Positions 1 through 8,978 of a stretch of DNA of 64,000 nucleotides are shown here, one piece after another; the stretch's first letter is position 1; the number at the start of each line of letters is the position of its first letter. The notes beneath the pieces are model-generated. The model was not told the DNA's origin. It searched no databases and saw nothing but the letters and a program-made list of their open reading frames with translations. The stretch comes from Leptolyngbya sp. NIES-3755 (GTDB lineage Bacteria; Cyanobacteriota; Cyanobacteriia; Leptolyngbyales; Leptolyngbyaceae): assembly GCA_001548435.1 (NCBI GenBank), contig AP017308.1:4783030-4847029 (forward strand). Direction: 5' to 3'. Made by a program: the position numbers and the translations under genes.

Positions 1-1
1 C

Positions 2-565
2 ACAAAATTACCGATCGAGATGCAGCGTCTAGAAGAATGCGAAACGAGACTTGCCAAACTTCAAGTCACTCAGCAAAAACGATCTGAAGCTCAAACCCAA
101 CTGAAACAAAAGCAAAAAACAGAACGATTCATTAAATTTGCTCGAAGATCCTACAAAGAAGCCGCACCGAGAATCACTGAACGCTATGTGCAAACGATTT
201 CTCATGAAGCCGATCGCTTATTCCGAGAACTCTTAAATCGTCCAAATGTGGCTCTACAATGGACACGCGACTATGAAATCATTGTGCAAGAAGGCGCGCA
301 TTCCCGTAAATTCATCAATCTATCAGGTGGAGAGCAAATGTGTGCTGCTTTAGCAGTCCGATTAGCATTGCTGAAAGTGCTTGCAGATGTCAATATCGCC
401 TTCTTCGATGAGCCGACGACGAACATGGATCGACCGAGACGAGAAAGTTTAGCTGAAGCGATCGCAAACATCAAATCCTTCCGTCAACTCTTCGTCATCA
501 GCCACGACGATACCTTTGAGAAAGTCACCGAGAACGTGATCTTGGTCGAGCGAGAGATATCGTAA
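2..565 (+). CDS. SMC/Rad50-like AAA ATPase, C-terminal part (cut by window edge)
   Basis: The reading frame is open from base 2, so this is the last 187 residues of a longer protein. A charged, Gln/Lys-rich helical stretch (coiled-coil arm) leads into the C-terminal half of an ABC-type ATPase head: signature LSGGEQ near residue 105, Walker B as IAFFDEPTTNMD near 130-141, and a switch histidine in FVISHDD. This order is that of SbcC/Rad50/RecN-type DNA repair ATPases, where the two lobes of the head are separated by a long coiled coil. The Walker A half lies outside the window, so the exact family (SbcC, a Rad50 homologue or a standalone AAA protein) cannot be fixed. The ATG at position 20 is internal and not the start. 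Confidence 0.85.
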   Translation, partial: TKLPIEMQRLEECETRLAKLQVTQQKRSEAQTQLKQKQKTERFIKFARRSYKEAAPRITERYVQTISHEADRLFRELLNRPNVALQWTRDYEIIVQEGAHSRKFINLSGGEQMCAALAVRLALLKVLADVNIAFFDEPTTNMDRPRRESLAEAIANIKSFRQLFVISHDDTFEKVTENVILVEREIS

Positions 566-764
566 TCGATTGGCTCTAGTGGCATCCCTAGCAAAAATCC
601 TTCGATCGTTGAGAAAAGCTGAAGGCTCTCGGAGATTGAACCAAGCACGAGGACAATGAAGATATCGATCGTGTCCCTAAATTTCTCGATCGATTCAGAA
701 ATGAGTGCATCGAACAGTGTAGATTCCCGTACACCATCTATTCTTCTGCTCTTGATTCACTGAA

Positions 765-2513
765 ATGATTCACCAAACGCCTTCCAGCCTGCTCAACCAT
801 CGTTACAAAGTTCTTGGTCTCTTAGGCGACGGAGGCTTTGGTAAAACTTTTCTGGTCGAAGATACGCATCTTCCCTCGAATCGTCGCTGTGTCGTGAAAC
901 AACTCAAACCGATTCACGACAATCCCCAAATTCACCAAATCGTGAAAGACCGTTTTCAACGCGAAGCCGCAATTCTGGAACGCTTAGGTGAAAGTCATGA
1001 GCAAATTCCAAAACTGTATGCGTACTTCTCTGAAGATGAGCAGTTCTATCTCGTTGAAGAATGGGTCGAAGGAGATACGCTGGCTCAAAAAGTTCAGAAC
1101 GAAGGTGTCCAATCGGAAGCAACGGTTCGATCAATTCTGATGCACCTTTTACCCACGATCGCGTATGTGCATCGCCAACAAATCGTTCACCGCGATATCA
1201 AGCCCGATAACGTCATTCTACGGCGGCGAGATGGTCAGCCTGTCTTGATTGACTTTGGTGCTGTGAAAGAATCGATGAGTACGATCGTCAATAGTCAAGG
1301 CAATAGTACAAACTCGATCGTGGTTGGAACACCCGGATACATGCCTGCCGAACAATTAGCAGGTCGTCCGCTCTTTTCCAGTGATATCTACAGCTTAGGA
1401 ATGACTGCAATTTACTTACTCACCGGCAGAATTCCACAGCAGCTTGACACCAATCCAATGAACGGAGAACTAAGCTGGCAACACTACGCACCCTCAATTA
1501 GCCCAGAATTTGCCGCAATTCTCAATAAAGCAGTACAGATGAGTGCTCACCTAAGATTTAGCACTGCGGCGGAAATGCTATCGGCTCTGCAAGTTCCCGC
1601 GATCGCAGCAACCATTCCTCCAGCTCCCGCGCCAGAGATCACTTCTCCTCCAATTCCGCAAACTGCTTCAGATATTCACACTCAAGCAGTCGCACCTCAA
1701 TCGATCCCTCCTCAGCCTGTATCCGTGGCATCAGCTTCCTCCGGAGAATGGAAACGCTCAGTGATGATTGGCTGCATTATCGGATTGAGCATCTTAGGCG
1801 GTGCATTCATGTTGCGATCGCAAACCTTCGGACCCTCGATCGCCTCGAATCCCGCATCTCCCAGTCCTACTTCATCTCCCTCTCCGACTCCTCCCACTAC
1901 ACAAACTAAAGAAAGTCCATCGACTCCATCAACCACTCAATCCAATCAAGCTCCACCCAGCGATCCAACTCCCGCAAAACCAGTACAGCCTCAAGTTCCA
2001 TCTGCTTCAGAAGGCAATCAAAACGGCGATAGTAATGCGGCTGTCATCGACAAAGATAGTTCAACCAATGTTCGCTCAGGAGCAGGCACGAACTATCCGG
2101 TCACTTACACGGCTCGATCGGGTGATCGCGTCCAAATTTCCGACAGCACTCTCGACTCTGGTGGCTATCGCTGGTACAACGTGCGATTTGCAAAATCGGG
2201 TGTTACTGGTTGGGTTGCGGGTCAATTGCTCAAACTTGATCCGATCGCTCAACCTGATCCGCCTCAACCCCAAAAACCGCAACCCACTCAAACCGACGAT
2301 ACCAATGCCATCTTAGTCGGTGATGCGGGAAGCAAAAATATTCGCAGTGGACCTGGCACAAAATTTGCAACCGTTCACATGGCGTATCCAGGCGATCGCG
2401 TTCGAGTGCTAGATTCAGCCCAAGATTCTGGTGGCTTTACCTGGTATAAGGTCTATTTCCCCAAATCCGGTGCAGACGGTTGGATCGCAGCCCAGTTGAT
2501 TAAGATAGATTGA
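765..2513 (+). CDS. Ser/Thr protein kinase with two C-terminal SH3b domains
   Basis: Hanks-type kinase. Glycine loop GDGGFGKTF at residues 21-29, ATP-binding Lys45 in VVKQLK, catalytic loop HRDIKPDN near 143, DFG in LIDFGAVKE near 162, and an activation/APE-like segment GTPGYMPAEQ. After the kinase comes a Pro/Ser-rich linker, one transmembrane helix (about 331-350), a second Pro/Thr-rich linker and two bacterial SH3 domains (about 425-490 and 515-580) that repeat the NVRSG/NIRSG...GWVA/GWIA pattern. The kinase should therefore be cytoplasmic and the SH3b pair periplasmic, where SH3b modules commonly bind peptidoglycan. The next gene, 18 bp on, is an M15 peptidase, which fits a cell-wall sensing role, but the ligand and targets are inference. 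Confidence 0.93.
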   Translation: MIHQTPSSLLNHRYKVLGLLGDGGFGKTFLVEDTHLPSNRRCVVKQLKPIHDNPQIHQIVKDRFQREAAILERLGESHEQIPKLYAYFSEDEQFYLVEEWVEGDTLAQKVQNEGVQSEATVRSILMHLLPTIAYVHRQQIVHRDIKPDNVILRRRDGQPVLIDFGAVKESMSTIVNSQGNSTNSIVVGTPGYMPAEQLAGRPLFSSDIYSLGMTAIYLLTGRIPQQLDTNPMNGELSWQHYAPSISPEFAAILNKAVQMSAHLRFSTAAEMLSALQVPAIAATIPPAPAPEITSPPIPQTASDIHTQAVAPQSIPPQPVSVASASSGEWKRSVMIGCIIGLSILGGAFMLRSQTFGPSIASNPASPSPTSSPSPTPPTTQTKESPSTPSTTQSNQAPPSDPTPAKPVQPQVPSASEGNQNGDSNAAVIDKDSSTNVRSGAGTNYPVTYTARSGDRVQISDSTLDSGGYRWYNVRFAKSGVTGWVAGQLLKLDPIAQPDPPQPQKPQPTQTDDTNAILVGDAGSKNIRSGPGTKFATVHMAYPGDRVRVLDSAQDSGGFTWYKVYFPKSGADGWIAAQLIKID

Positions 2514-2531
2514 TGTTGATCGGAGCCGTGC

Positions 2532-3347
2532 ATGAAAATCCGAGTTAGTTCTGCTCAACTCCGCAGTATTGGAATTGCGATCGTCACTGCCACGATCGTG
2601 ATTGGATTAGGTTGGGCAATGCAATTTCCAGAGAGTTCTGTCACTCAAGCGCCCCCAGGAGTGCCTGTTTCGACCCAAGTGCCTGCCGCTTCTGCGCCAA
2701 CGCTCACTACTCCGAAACCGCTGCCCGCCATTTCCGCCTCTCCATCGGTTGCCCCGATCGCATCTCCCAGTCCGCCCGCTATCCCGATCGCAAAATCATC
2801 TCCAGTAGCAAAAACTCTGTATGGACATTTGCCTTATCAGGAAGATGATCCGAGTCGATTAGTCTCGATCGGTCAGTATGTACGTGGAACCTACGAACGC
2901 GCTGAATCTCTAGATGTTGAAGCCGCAAACGCCTTTCAGCAAATGATCGCCGCCGCGCAATCTCAGGGTGTACTGTTAATGCCAATCTCAGGATTTCGGA
3001 CGATCGCAGATCAAAAAGAATTGTTCGATCGACAAATTGAACGGCGTGGAAGTGCAGAAGCAGCCGCCCGATTGAGTGCGCCACCCGGACACAGTGAACA
3101 TCACACTGGATATGCGATCGATATTGCTGACCAACAACAGCCCGATACCGATTTGAAATATGGTTTTGAACAAACCAAAGCCTATCGATGGTTGAATACA
3201 AACGCCTACAAATACGGGTTTGAGCAATCATTCCCCAAAAACAATTGGCAAGGAGTGAGCAATGAACCGTGGCACTGGCGCTTTGTCGTATCACCCAGAG
3301 CTTCTCAAGTTTTTGCGGTTGCCAAAGGCGGCGATCTAGCGAACTAA
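2532..3347 (+). CDS. D-alanyl-D-alanine carboxypeptidase, M15B (VanY-like)
   Basis: Membrane-anchored zinc peptidase that trims the D-Ala from peptidoglycan stem peptides. An N-terminal hydrophobic helix (residues 11-30) is followed by a Pro/Ser/Ala-rich spacer and a catalytic domain from about residue 95. The M15B zinc ligands are visible: SEHHTGYAIDIAD (about 185-197) gives a His and an Asp, and EPWHWRFV (about 244-251) gives the catalytic Glu and third ligand His. SGFRT, the usual substrate-side motif, is also present. The gene lies 18 bp downstream of the SH3b kinase in the same direction and is probably cotranscribed. Confidence 0.92.
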   Translation: MKIRVSSAQLRSIGIAIVTATIVIGLGWAMQFPESSVTQAPPGVPVSTQVPAASAPTLTTPKPLPAISASPSVAPIASPSPPAIPIAKSSPVAKTLYGHLPYQEDDPSRLVSIGQYVRGTYERAESLDVEAANAFQQMIAAAQSQGVLLMPISGFRTIADQKELFDRQIERRGSAEAAARLSAPPGHSEHHTGYAIDIADQQQPDTDLKYGFEQTKAYRWLNTNAYKYGFEQSFPKNNWQGVSNEPWHWRFVVSPRASQVFAVAKGGDLAN

Positions 3348-3416
3348 TCAATCGACAGAAAGAAGCAATCCGTCTTCTCAACTTCTACTGTGAAGCGTGT
3401 GGAAGGGTAAAACAAA

Positions 3417-3917
3417 ATGAACTGGGAAAAAAGAAAGTCAGCTTCAGACTCGATCGCGAACCTGCTCTTGCCGTTGTCGCTGATTTTGGGACTTGTTCTC
3501 TTACTAAATCTGAGTGATGGACAAAGCTCAGTGCAGGAAAACACGCCTCTAGAAACCTGGCTGAAAGTCATCGTGGATTATTTAGCTGCGGGGGCGGAAA
3601 TTGCAGCCGCGATCGTTATTGGTGCGGCTGTGATTCGCGGCATTTTCAATTATGCTCGACACTTGTTTTCCCGTCGGTATCACATTGATTCCACCGAGTC
3701 GATCCGGTTGCAGTTAGGTCGAGTCCTGGCACTGGGATTGGAATTCACCGTTGCCAGTGATATTTTGCGAACGGCAGTTGCTCCCACTCGTCAGGATATT
3801 GTGAATCTCGGTGCGCTCGTTCTTTTACGAACCTTGTTGAACTACTTCCTTGAGCGCGAGATTCAACAAGTCGAACAAAGCCGCATCGCAGAGCAAACCC
3901 CACAACCGAGGATATGA
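3417..3917 (+). CDS. DUF1622 family membrane protein
   Basis: 166 residues. A short charged N-terminus is followed by three hydrophobic segments (about 17-35, 45-70 and 100-135). The central segment has the AAGAEIAAAIVIGAAVIRG pattern, and the sequence continues with a conserved RxxLGRxLALGLEFTVASDIL stretch typical of DUF1622. The function of the family is unknown. The stop codon overlaps the start of the next gene by 4 bp (ATGA), so the two are translationally coupled. Confidence 0.82.
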   Translation: MNWEKRKSASDSIANLLLPLSLILGLVLLLNLSDGQSSVQENTPLETWLKVIVDYLAAGAEIAAAIVIGAAVIRGIFNYARHLFSRRYHIDSTESIRLQLGRVLALGLEFTVASDILRTAVAPTRQDIVNLGALVLLRTLLNYFLEREIQQVEQSRIAEQTPQPRI

Positions 3918-4429
3918 TGAGCCAGGATCGTGAAAGCTTAAAGCCGATCGAGGGCGCGAATCGATCGATTCGACGTAGATTAGGACTCAAAGGAGAACTG
4001 TTACTGGCAACGGCTCCTACGCTTGTGGTCTTAGGGGTACTGGCTTTAGTGGAAGCTTTAAGTCGGCAACGGTTACTGTTTGCTTCTCTCGCTGCGAGTG
4101 CCTTTCTAATTTATCTTGATCCGCAGCATGGTACGAATTCCGTCCGAACTTTAGTGTCAGCCCAAATGATGGCAGCAATTTTGGGATGGTTAACGTTTAC
4201 GCTGTTTGGGGCAGGATATGTCGCGGCAGGCAGCGCGATGATTGCCACGATCGTACTCATGATTGTGTTGGACATTATGCACCCGCCCGCCGTTGCTACT
4301 TCACTGAGTTTTGCTCTCAGAGCGGGCAATGATAATAATCTGATTTTATTTGGTTTGGCAGTTGGAATTACTGCTGTATTGGTCGGCTTAGAGCGCTTAG
4401 CTTTATGGTTGATTGCTCGACTGAGCTAA
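3914..4429 (+). CDS. HPP family integral membrane protein
   Basis: 171 residues with four or five transmembrane helices. The family signature HPP occurs in DIMHPPAVATSLSFALRAG (about residues 117-134), and an earlier DPQHGTNSVRTLVSAQMMAA segment is also typical. HPP proteins are proposed membrane transporters; a cyanobacterial member has been linked to nitrite transport, but that cannot be assigned here. The start overlaps the DUF1622 stop by 4 bp. A second ATG lies directly behind the first, at 3917. Confidence 0.85.
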   Translation: MMSQDRESLKPIEGANRSIRRRLGLKGELLLATAPTLVVLGVLALVEALSRQRLLFASLAASAFLIYLDPQHGTNSVRTLVSAQMMAAILGWLTFTLFGAGYVAAGSAMIATIVLMIVLDIMHPPAVATSLSFALRAGNDNNLILFGLAVGITAVLVGLERLALWLIARLS

Positions 4430-4484
4430 GCGATCGCCAAAAATCATTCCAAATTTCTCTGAAAATCTTTTCTGACGATCGCTT
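4428..4484. terminator. Possible hairpin between convergent genes
   Basis: Arms aagcgatcg (4428-4436) and cgatcgctt (4476-4484) are perfect 9-bp complements around an A/T-rich 39-nt loop, between the convergent HPP gene and M23 peptidase gene. There is no clear T-run and the arms contain the common HIP1 core, so this is only a candidate terminator. Confidence 0.35.
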
Positions 4485-4491
4485 CAACTCT

Positions 4492-5616
4492 TTATTGAGG
4501 TACTTGAGTCTGCGGCTGAGTTTGCTGACTCACCTGCATCGATTTCGCTAATTGTGCTACCGCTTGTTCAAGCGACAATCCTGCATCCTGAGCCACCCAG
4601 CTTCCTTCTGAAGTTTGCTGACGGAACTCAAAGTGCAAGTGCGGACCCGTCGAATTTCCGGTACTGCCGACACGACCAATCACGGTTCCTTGTTTCACAA
4701 CATCCCCAGGCTTGACGAAAATCTCAGACATGTGAGCGTAAAGCGTTTGTTGCGATCCATTCGTATGTTCTAATGCGATCGACAATCCATACCCACCAAA
4801 GAAATCCGCCATAATCACGCGCCCGGTGAGCGCTGCCAGTACTGGAGTTCCCATCGGCGCACCTAAATCCGTTCCAGTATGAAGCCGCTGATTCCCAGTA
4901 ATCGGGTGAATCCGCCATCCAAACGCTGAAGTAATCGCGCTCGGAATCGAGAGGGGGAAGAGCAAGCGCACATCTCCATTTCCGGGCAGACCTAACGGGC
5001 GAACGGTGCGATTGAAATAATCTTGAACAAACGAAGGGGGCACGATCGAAGGTGGTGTCCAACTTGATGAAGTCGTTTCTGGAGCCGCTTGTCCCTCTGC
5101 GGTCACTTCTGGCTGAGTTGGCTTAAATTGTGGACGCATCACTCCAGAAACCGCATTAGAGACCGCGTTTGCGATTCCGGTGGTCTTGGGTTGGGTCGTC
5201 GTCACTTTTGGAATGGTCGTTGTGCCTGAATTGCGTTTTTCAATCACGATCGAGCTAGGCGGCTCATACTTCGGTGCAGGACTCGCAGTAGGAGAAGGAG
5301 CGACCAATGGCGACTCAGACACCGGAGAAGACTTTGGAATCTCGATTTGAACGGGTGGAGTCGGATCAGGAGTCGCACTTTCCGGAACCGCAGGGGCAGG
5401 CGCTGGAGTTGTCGAAACAACCGTCGCACTCGGAGTGGGTGGAGTGGGTTCAACCACAGCGGGTGAAGGCGAAGCCGCGACTGGCGAAGGTGAAACAATT
5501 GGGGAAGCTTGTGCCAGCGTCATTCCACTACTAAAAACACCCAAACTACCGAGACATCCCAATCGCTTCAATAACTTTGCGTGTCGGGGTCGATTTGGGT
5601 TAGGTCGCTGCGTCAT
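4492..5616 (-). CDS. M23 family metallopeptidase (LytM-like endopeptidase)
   Basis: 374 residues. An N-terminal signal-like segment (about 15-38) precedes a long Pro/Ser/Thr/Ala-rich linker to about residue 200, then the lysostaphin-type zinc domain. AFGWRIHP and RLHTGTDLGAP supply the first His and Asp ligands, and GPHLHFEFR (HLHFE at 326-330) supplies the catalytic and third zinc histidines. TPVLAALTGRVI and GSTGNSTGPH are also standard for the fold. The enzyme should cut peptidoglycan cross-links in the periplasm. The low-complexity linker is long for the family and probably spans the envelope. Confidence 0.92.
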   Translation of the reverse strand: MTQRPNPNRPRHAKLLKRLGCLGSLGVFSSGMTLAQASPIVSPSPVAASPSPAVVEPTPPTPSATVVSTTPAPAPAVPESATPDPTPPVQIEIPKSSPVSESPLVAPSPTASPAPKYEPPSSIVIEKRNSGTTTIPKVTTTQPKTTGIANAVSNAVSGVMRPQFKPTQPEVTAEGQAAPETTSSSWTPPSIVPPSFVQDYFNRTVRPLGLPGNGDVRLLFPLSIPSAITSAFGWRIHPITGNQRLHTGTDLGAPMGTPVLAALTGRVIMADFFGGYGLSIALEHTNGSQQTLYAHMSEIFVKPGDVVKQGTVIGRVGSTGNSTGPHLHFEFRQQTSEGSWVAQDAGLSLEQAVAQLAKSMQVSQQTQPQTQVPQ

Positions 5617-6054
5617 AACTGTAGTATCCTCTCTCAGGCTTGCTCGTGTTCACTCGTCGATGATGACTCTGACTAAGTTCCGTTCGATCGTTGGGGGATT
5701 TCTTTACACTAATTAACCATATTCCAGTGGCATAGTACCGGGTTTTCGGTACAAATCCGGAGACGAATATTGAGTTTTTATTGAATTCACATAATTGAAT
5801 TCCAAAATTCCTATGAATCGATTTCGTTTGCCATGATGCCAAACTTTCTGTCAGTGGAAACACTTTCGTGGAAATTCGTCACTCCCATTCAAGGGTCAAG
5901 TAAAATCACTGAATTCGAGAAGATTCAAGCCTCGTAATCTCTTGGATGAGTTTGGAACGATCGAGCATTGAATTCACAAAAACTTCACGCTTTCTTCCAT
6001 CTCCGTACAATAACGCTGCAATAAACCGTTACGATAGCGCTAGTAATTTCGCGG
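5617..6054. other. Divergent intergenic region, M23 peptidase / pgeF
   Basis: 438 bp without a convincing gene. It must hold the promoters of both flanking genes, but no clean -10/-35 pair stands out. A perfect small palindrome, gtaccg-ggtttt-cggtac, sits at 5737-5754 and could be an operator or chance. Open frames crossing the region have no recognisable composition and run into the neighbours in the wrong phase. Confidence 0.5.
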
Positions 6055-6819
6055 ATGCCCCTTATGCACGATTGGCACTGGCAAACCTGGAACAATCTGC
6101 CCTATCTCACTTGCAGCCTTCTAGAATCTTGGCAACACGGCTTTTTCACACAGCAGTTTTCGCCACGATCGCCATTTGAACTGACCGAAGTGCTTGCTCC
6201 CAATGCTGAGGCATACCGAGTTCATCAAGTGCATGGTAATACTGTTCTTTCCCCGTCTGAATTGAAAGATCCGAAAGATCGAGAAAATCTCTCTCAAGCT
6301 GACGGGCTGATTACGGAGCGATCGCAGCAAGCGGTTTGGGCGTGTAGTGCCGACTGTACTCCTGCTTTAATTGGCGATTTGAAAACAGGGCATGTGTCAG
6401 CTATCCATTCAGGCTGGCGGGGAACTTCACAAAAAATCGTGCCAATTGCGATCGCGAAACTCCAAGCGCAAGGAAGCCGCCTCGAAGATCTCAGAATTGC
6501 CCTTGGTCCGGCAATTTCCGGTGAAGTCTACCAAGTTTCACATCAAGTTGCATTAGAAGTGGGAGCCTCGATTGATCCGAACCCCACGCTTGATCAATTC
6601 ATAAACCTGCCGAACTCGCCAATTTTAGAAGACCCGACTCCAGGACGATCGCGCTTAGACGTGCGGCGAGTGATTGCGATTCAACTAGGACAGATGGGAA
6701 TTGCTGCGGAACAAATTGCGATCGCGCCTCACTGCACCTATCAAGATCCCACCCATTTCTTTTCGTACCGTCGCGCCAAGCTCAAGAAAGTTCAGTGGTC
6801 AGGCATTGTCAGTCGTTAA
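6055..6819 (+). CDS. pgeF: Peptidoglycan editing factor PgeF (YfiH/laccase-domain)
   Basis: 254 residues, full length. The copper/zinc-oxidoreductase fold of the DUF152 family is recognised by VHQVHGN (about 58-64), CSADCTPALI (about 99-108), HSGWRGT (about 121-127), ALGPAISGEVYQV, PHCTY and the terminal FFSYRR. The His/Cys/His of these motifs bind the metal. In E. coli PgeF removes wrongly incorporated L-Ser from UDP-MurNAc precursors; the older annotation is polyphenol oxidase. Divergent from the M23 peptidase, so two cell-wall enzymes share one upstream region. Confidence 0.92.
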   Translation: MPLMHDWHWQTWNNLPYLTCSLLESWQHGFFTQQFSPRSPFELTEVLAPNAEAYRVHQVHGNTVLSPSELKDPKDRENLSQADGLITERSQQAVWACSADCTPALIGDLKTGHVSAIHSGWRGTSQKIVPIAIAKLQAQGSRLEDLRIALGPAISGEVYQVSHQVALEVGASIDPNPTLDQFINLPNSPILEDPTPGRSRLDVRRVIAIQLGQMGIAAEQIAIAPHCTYQDPTHFFSYRRAKLKKVQWSGIVSR

Positions 6820-7078
6820 TTTGTTTACCCTTTTAGCGCTCAGAAAAAACTTGTAGTTCAGAAATAAATACAACCGCGTTTTTACAGAAACTTTTCGGTG
6901 ATCTGGCGATTCTTCATCAGATTTATACCTGTTTTGCCCCGTGAAGCGATTAATGTAGGGAGTGATAGGTAATACTCAAACTCGTAAAGCCGTGATCTGG
7001 TCTAGAAGTTTCGAGAAATACAAGATTCGCCTATCAGAACACGGTTTTGGCAACCAAGATACTCAGAACTTCACCTCT

Positions 7079-7864
7079 ATGACTTCACTCGGAAAGTTAT
7101 TTGTCCCTGCTGCGCTTGCTGCTGGCACAGTCTTCTCAGCTTTCGCTATTCCTCTGTCGCTCTACGGCTCTCAACCGCTATCCATCCAATTCAAAGAAGA
7201 GCGCGTTTTTGACGGGTCACTTAGAGATATTGCAACCTCTTATCTCGCACTCGCTGGACTGCTCAGCCTGGGTGCGAGTTTTAGTACCTGTGCCGCGATC
7301 GCATGGAAATCTTCTGCCCGTCGCGTCCAAGAAGCCGAAGATCAACTTTCCAAAATCGAGCAGCAACTCAAACAAAAAGAAGCTCAGCTACAAGAGGCAT
7401 TACTCTCAGATGCCTATCTTGCAGATTCTGGTCTGAGATATTTCTTAGATGAAGAAGTGTCTCTGAATCCGCCCACTCCTGCGATGTCTCAAGGCGTAAT
7501 CGCTTCTAATCCACCTGCTCCAGTGATGTCTCACGCAGTCGTGACGGCTTCAGTTCCAAAACCTGCTTCAGTTCCAACCCAATTGCAAACTGCTGTACCG
7601 CTTCATGCTGCTCAAGCTTTCTTAGGATTTACTCGTTCCGTTGCCCAACCTGCTCCGATCAGCAGTACACCCGTTGAGGCAGACGCGATCGCGAAAATGC
7701 AGCACCTCCAAACCCAACTTCAGCACATCATGTCTGAGATCGAGACGATCCAATCCACGCTTCGTGTTGAGCCTCCTTCCTCGAATACCACTCAGACCAC
7801 CCCGCTCAATCATCTTGCACAACGCTTTCAAGCACTCGATCCCACGTGGACAGTGCAGAGATAG
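7079..7864 (+). CDS. Membrane-anchored coiled-coil protein of unknown function
   Basis: 261 residues from the ATG at 7079. The frame is open upstream to a GTG at 6962, but that adds a 39-residue basic segment before the hydrophobic start and I prefer the ATG. Two hydrophobic segments (about 7-27 and 53-72) are followed by a heptad-like, Glu/Gln/Lys-rich coiled coil (about 76-105), then a Pro/Ala/Thr-rich stretch and a final helix with HLQTQLQHIMSEIETIQ. No family recognised. It converges on the lipoprotein gene, with a shared terminator between them. Confidence 0.65.
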   Translation: MTSLGKLFVPAALAAGTVFSAFAIPLSLYGSQPLSIQFKEERVFDGSLRDIATSYLALAGLLSLGASFSTCAAIAWKSSARRVQEAEDQLSKIEQQLKQKEAQLQEALLSDAYLADSGLRYFLDEEVSLNPPTPAMSQGVIASNPPAPVMSHAVVTASVPKPASVPTQLQTAVPLHAAQAFLGFTRSVAQPAPISSTPVEADAIAKMQHLQTQLQHIMSEIETIQSTLRVEPPSSNTTQTTPLNHLAQRFQALDPTWTVQR

Positions 7865-7867
7865 ATT

Positions 7868-7906
7868 AAAAGGCGCAACCAGAAATACTCTTGAGTTGCG
7901 CCTTTT
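7868..7906. terminator. Bidirectional Rho-independent terminator
   Basis: Perfect 12-bp stem aaaaggcgcaac / gttgcgcctttt (7868-7879 and 7895-7906) with a 15-nt loop. A-run on one side and T-run on the other serve both convergent genes, whose stop codons lie within 5 bp of the hairpin. Confidence 0.92.
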
Positions 7907-7910
7907 CGAT

Positions 7911-8600
7911 CTATCGCATCCATGCTTTTGTTGGCAATTCAGCATCGGTTTGTGATTTCACTTCCGTTGCTTTATTGATCGGTTGAACTGCGACTTTCAC
8001 AACCGTTTGAGTAGGCTTCTCAGAGGCGGCTATAGTTGCTGTTGGCGGCTCGATCGTCAAAATCTGCTCTGCCTGCAAGTAGCTTCTTCCATCGGCTGTG
8101 AACTGAACGCTTGTTCCCTGATTTGCTGTCGTGCTGGATTGCTCTTGAATCTCAATCGAGTTTTGTGTGGGATCAGTCATGGCTAAGAATTGGACTTGTT
8201 TCTCAGGTTCAGATTTGAGATTTAGCGATCGAGCAGTTTTTTGCCAAGCCTCTAGTCGGTCTTGCGGTAAAAGATTCAGCGAGGTTTGCCATTTCCCTTT
8301 TTCGACCTTAACTTCTGTTCGAGCCAGGATCGAATAGGACTGTCCTGATTCAGATTGGGAATTGGGCTGCAAATTGCGGATTGCTTGAATCGTCAATCGG
8401 GTTTGGTCTGGCAAGTTAGTGCTCCCTGTAATCTGGTAAATTCCCGGATCGCGAGTTGGCTCAACCTGCATCGATAGGTCTGTTTTAAGAGTCTGTCCAT
8501 TTCCAAGAAAAGGAATAGCAGTGCAACCTGTACAGAGGATTAGGAACGAGATCAGTGTTCCACTTGCACAGAACCGAAGAAATTTCTGAAAGCCTTTCAT
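7911..8600 (-). CDS. Predicted secreted lipoprotein of unknown function
   Basis: 229 residues from the ATG at 8600. The frame is open to 8660, but the extra 20 residues would precede a normal signal peptide. The sequence KGFQKFLRF followed by a hydrophobic core and ILCTGC suggests a lipobox with Cys near residue 25. The mature part (QVEPTRDPGIYQITGSTNLPD, then beta-rich segments with RTEVKVEKGKWQTSLNL) looks like one or two small beta-sandwich domains. No family recognised. Confidence 0.7.
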   Translation of the reverse strand: MKGFQKFLRFCASGTLISFLILCTGCTAIPFLGNGQTLKTDLSMQVEPTRDPGIYQITGSTNLPDQTRLTIQAIRNLQPNSQSESGQSYSILARTEVKVEKGKWQTSLNLLPQDRLEAWQKTARSLNLKSEPEKQVQFLAMTDPTQNSIEIQEQSSTTANQGTSVQFTADGRSYLQAEQILTIEPPTATIAASEKPTQTVVKVAVQPINKATEVKSQTDAELPTKAWMR

Positions 8601-8978
8601 AGTAGATTCTCGTAGGGGAGATGGGGAACGATCGCAAAATTGAACGTTCACTCTATTCATTCCCTGACCAGTGCAAGCGGGTTACACCTAAATTACGGGA
8701 GCCAGTTTCATGGCTGACATAAGTAAATGTGTCGCTTTTTACTAACTAGGCTAAAAATATTAGTAGCTAAAAGACTAAGGTTCAATTCCGATAATTACGG
8801 GCACTCTAGGCACGATGATTGATTTCGGTCATAGCGTCCGGGGTCAATTTCTGAAGAAGTCAAAAGCATGAGTAAAAATCACTACTTGTTTTCTAGTGAT
8901 AATACTGACTTTGATCCAGGCTTCGTCAATGTTGTTCTCGGCACTCAAAGAGTGTCTATTGAGCCATAACGGTGTGGT
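8601..8978. other. Leader region of the cellulose operon
   Basis: 378 bp between the divergent lipoprotein gene and the first cellulose-operon gene. A small perfect hairpin, cactc-aaa-gagtg, lies at 8942-8954, 24 bp before the operon start. I looked for a c-di-GMP riboswitch of the GEMM type and see no match to its conserved core. No further gene seen. Confidence 0.5.

Noticed and set aside
5600-5863. Minus-strand frame of 87 codons upstream of the M23 gene
   Set aside because: Overlaps the M23 start in another phase and has no recognisable composition or motif.
8601-8978. Possible c-di-GMP riboswitch ahead of the cellulose operon
   Set aside because: No match to the GEMM core could be found by reading; control is more likely through the BcsA PilZ domain.
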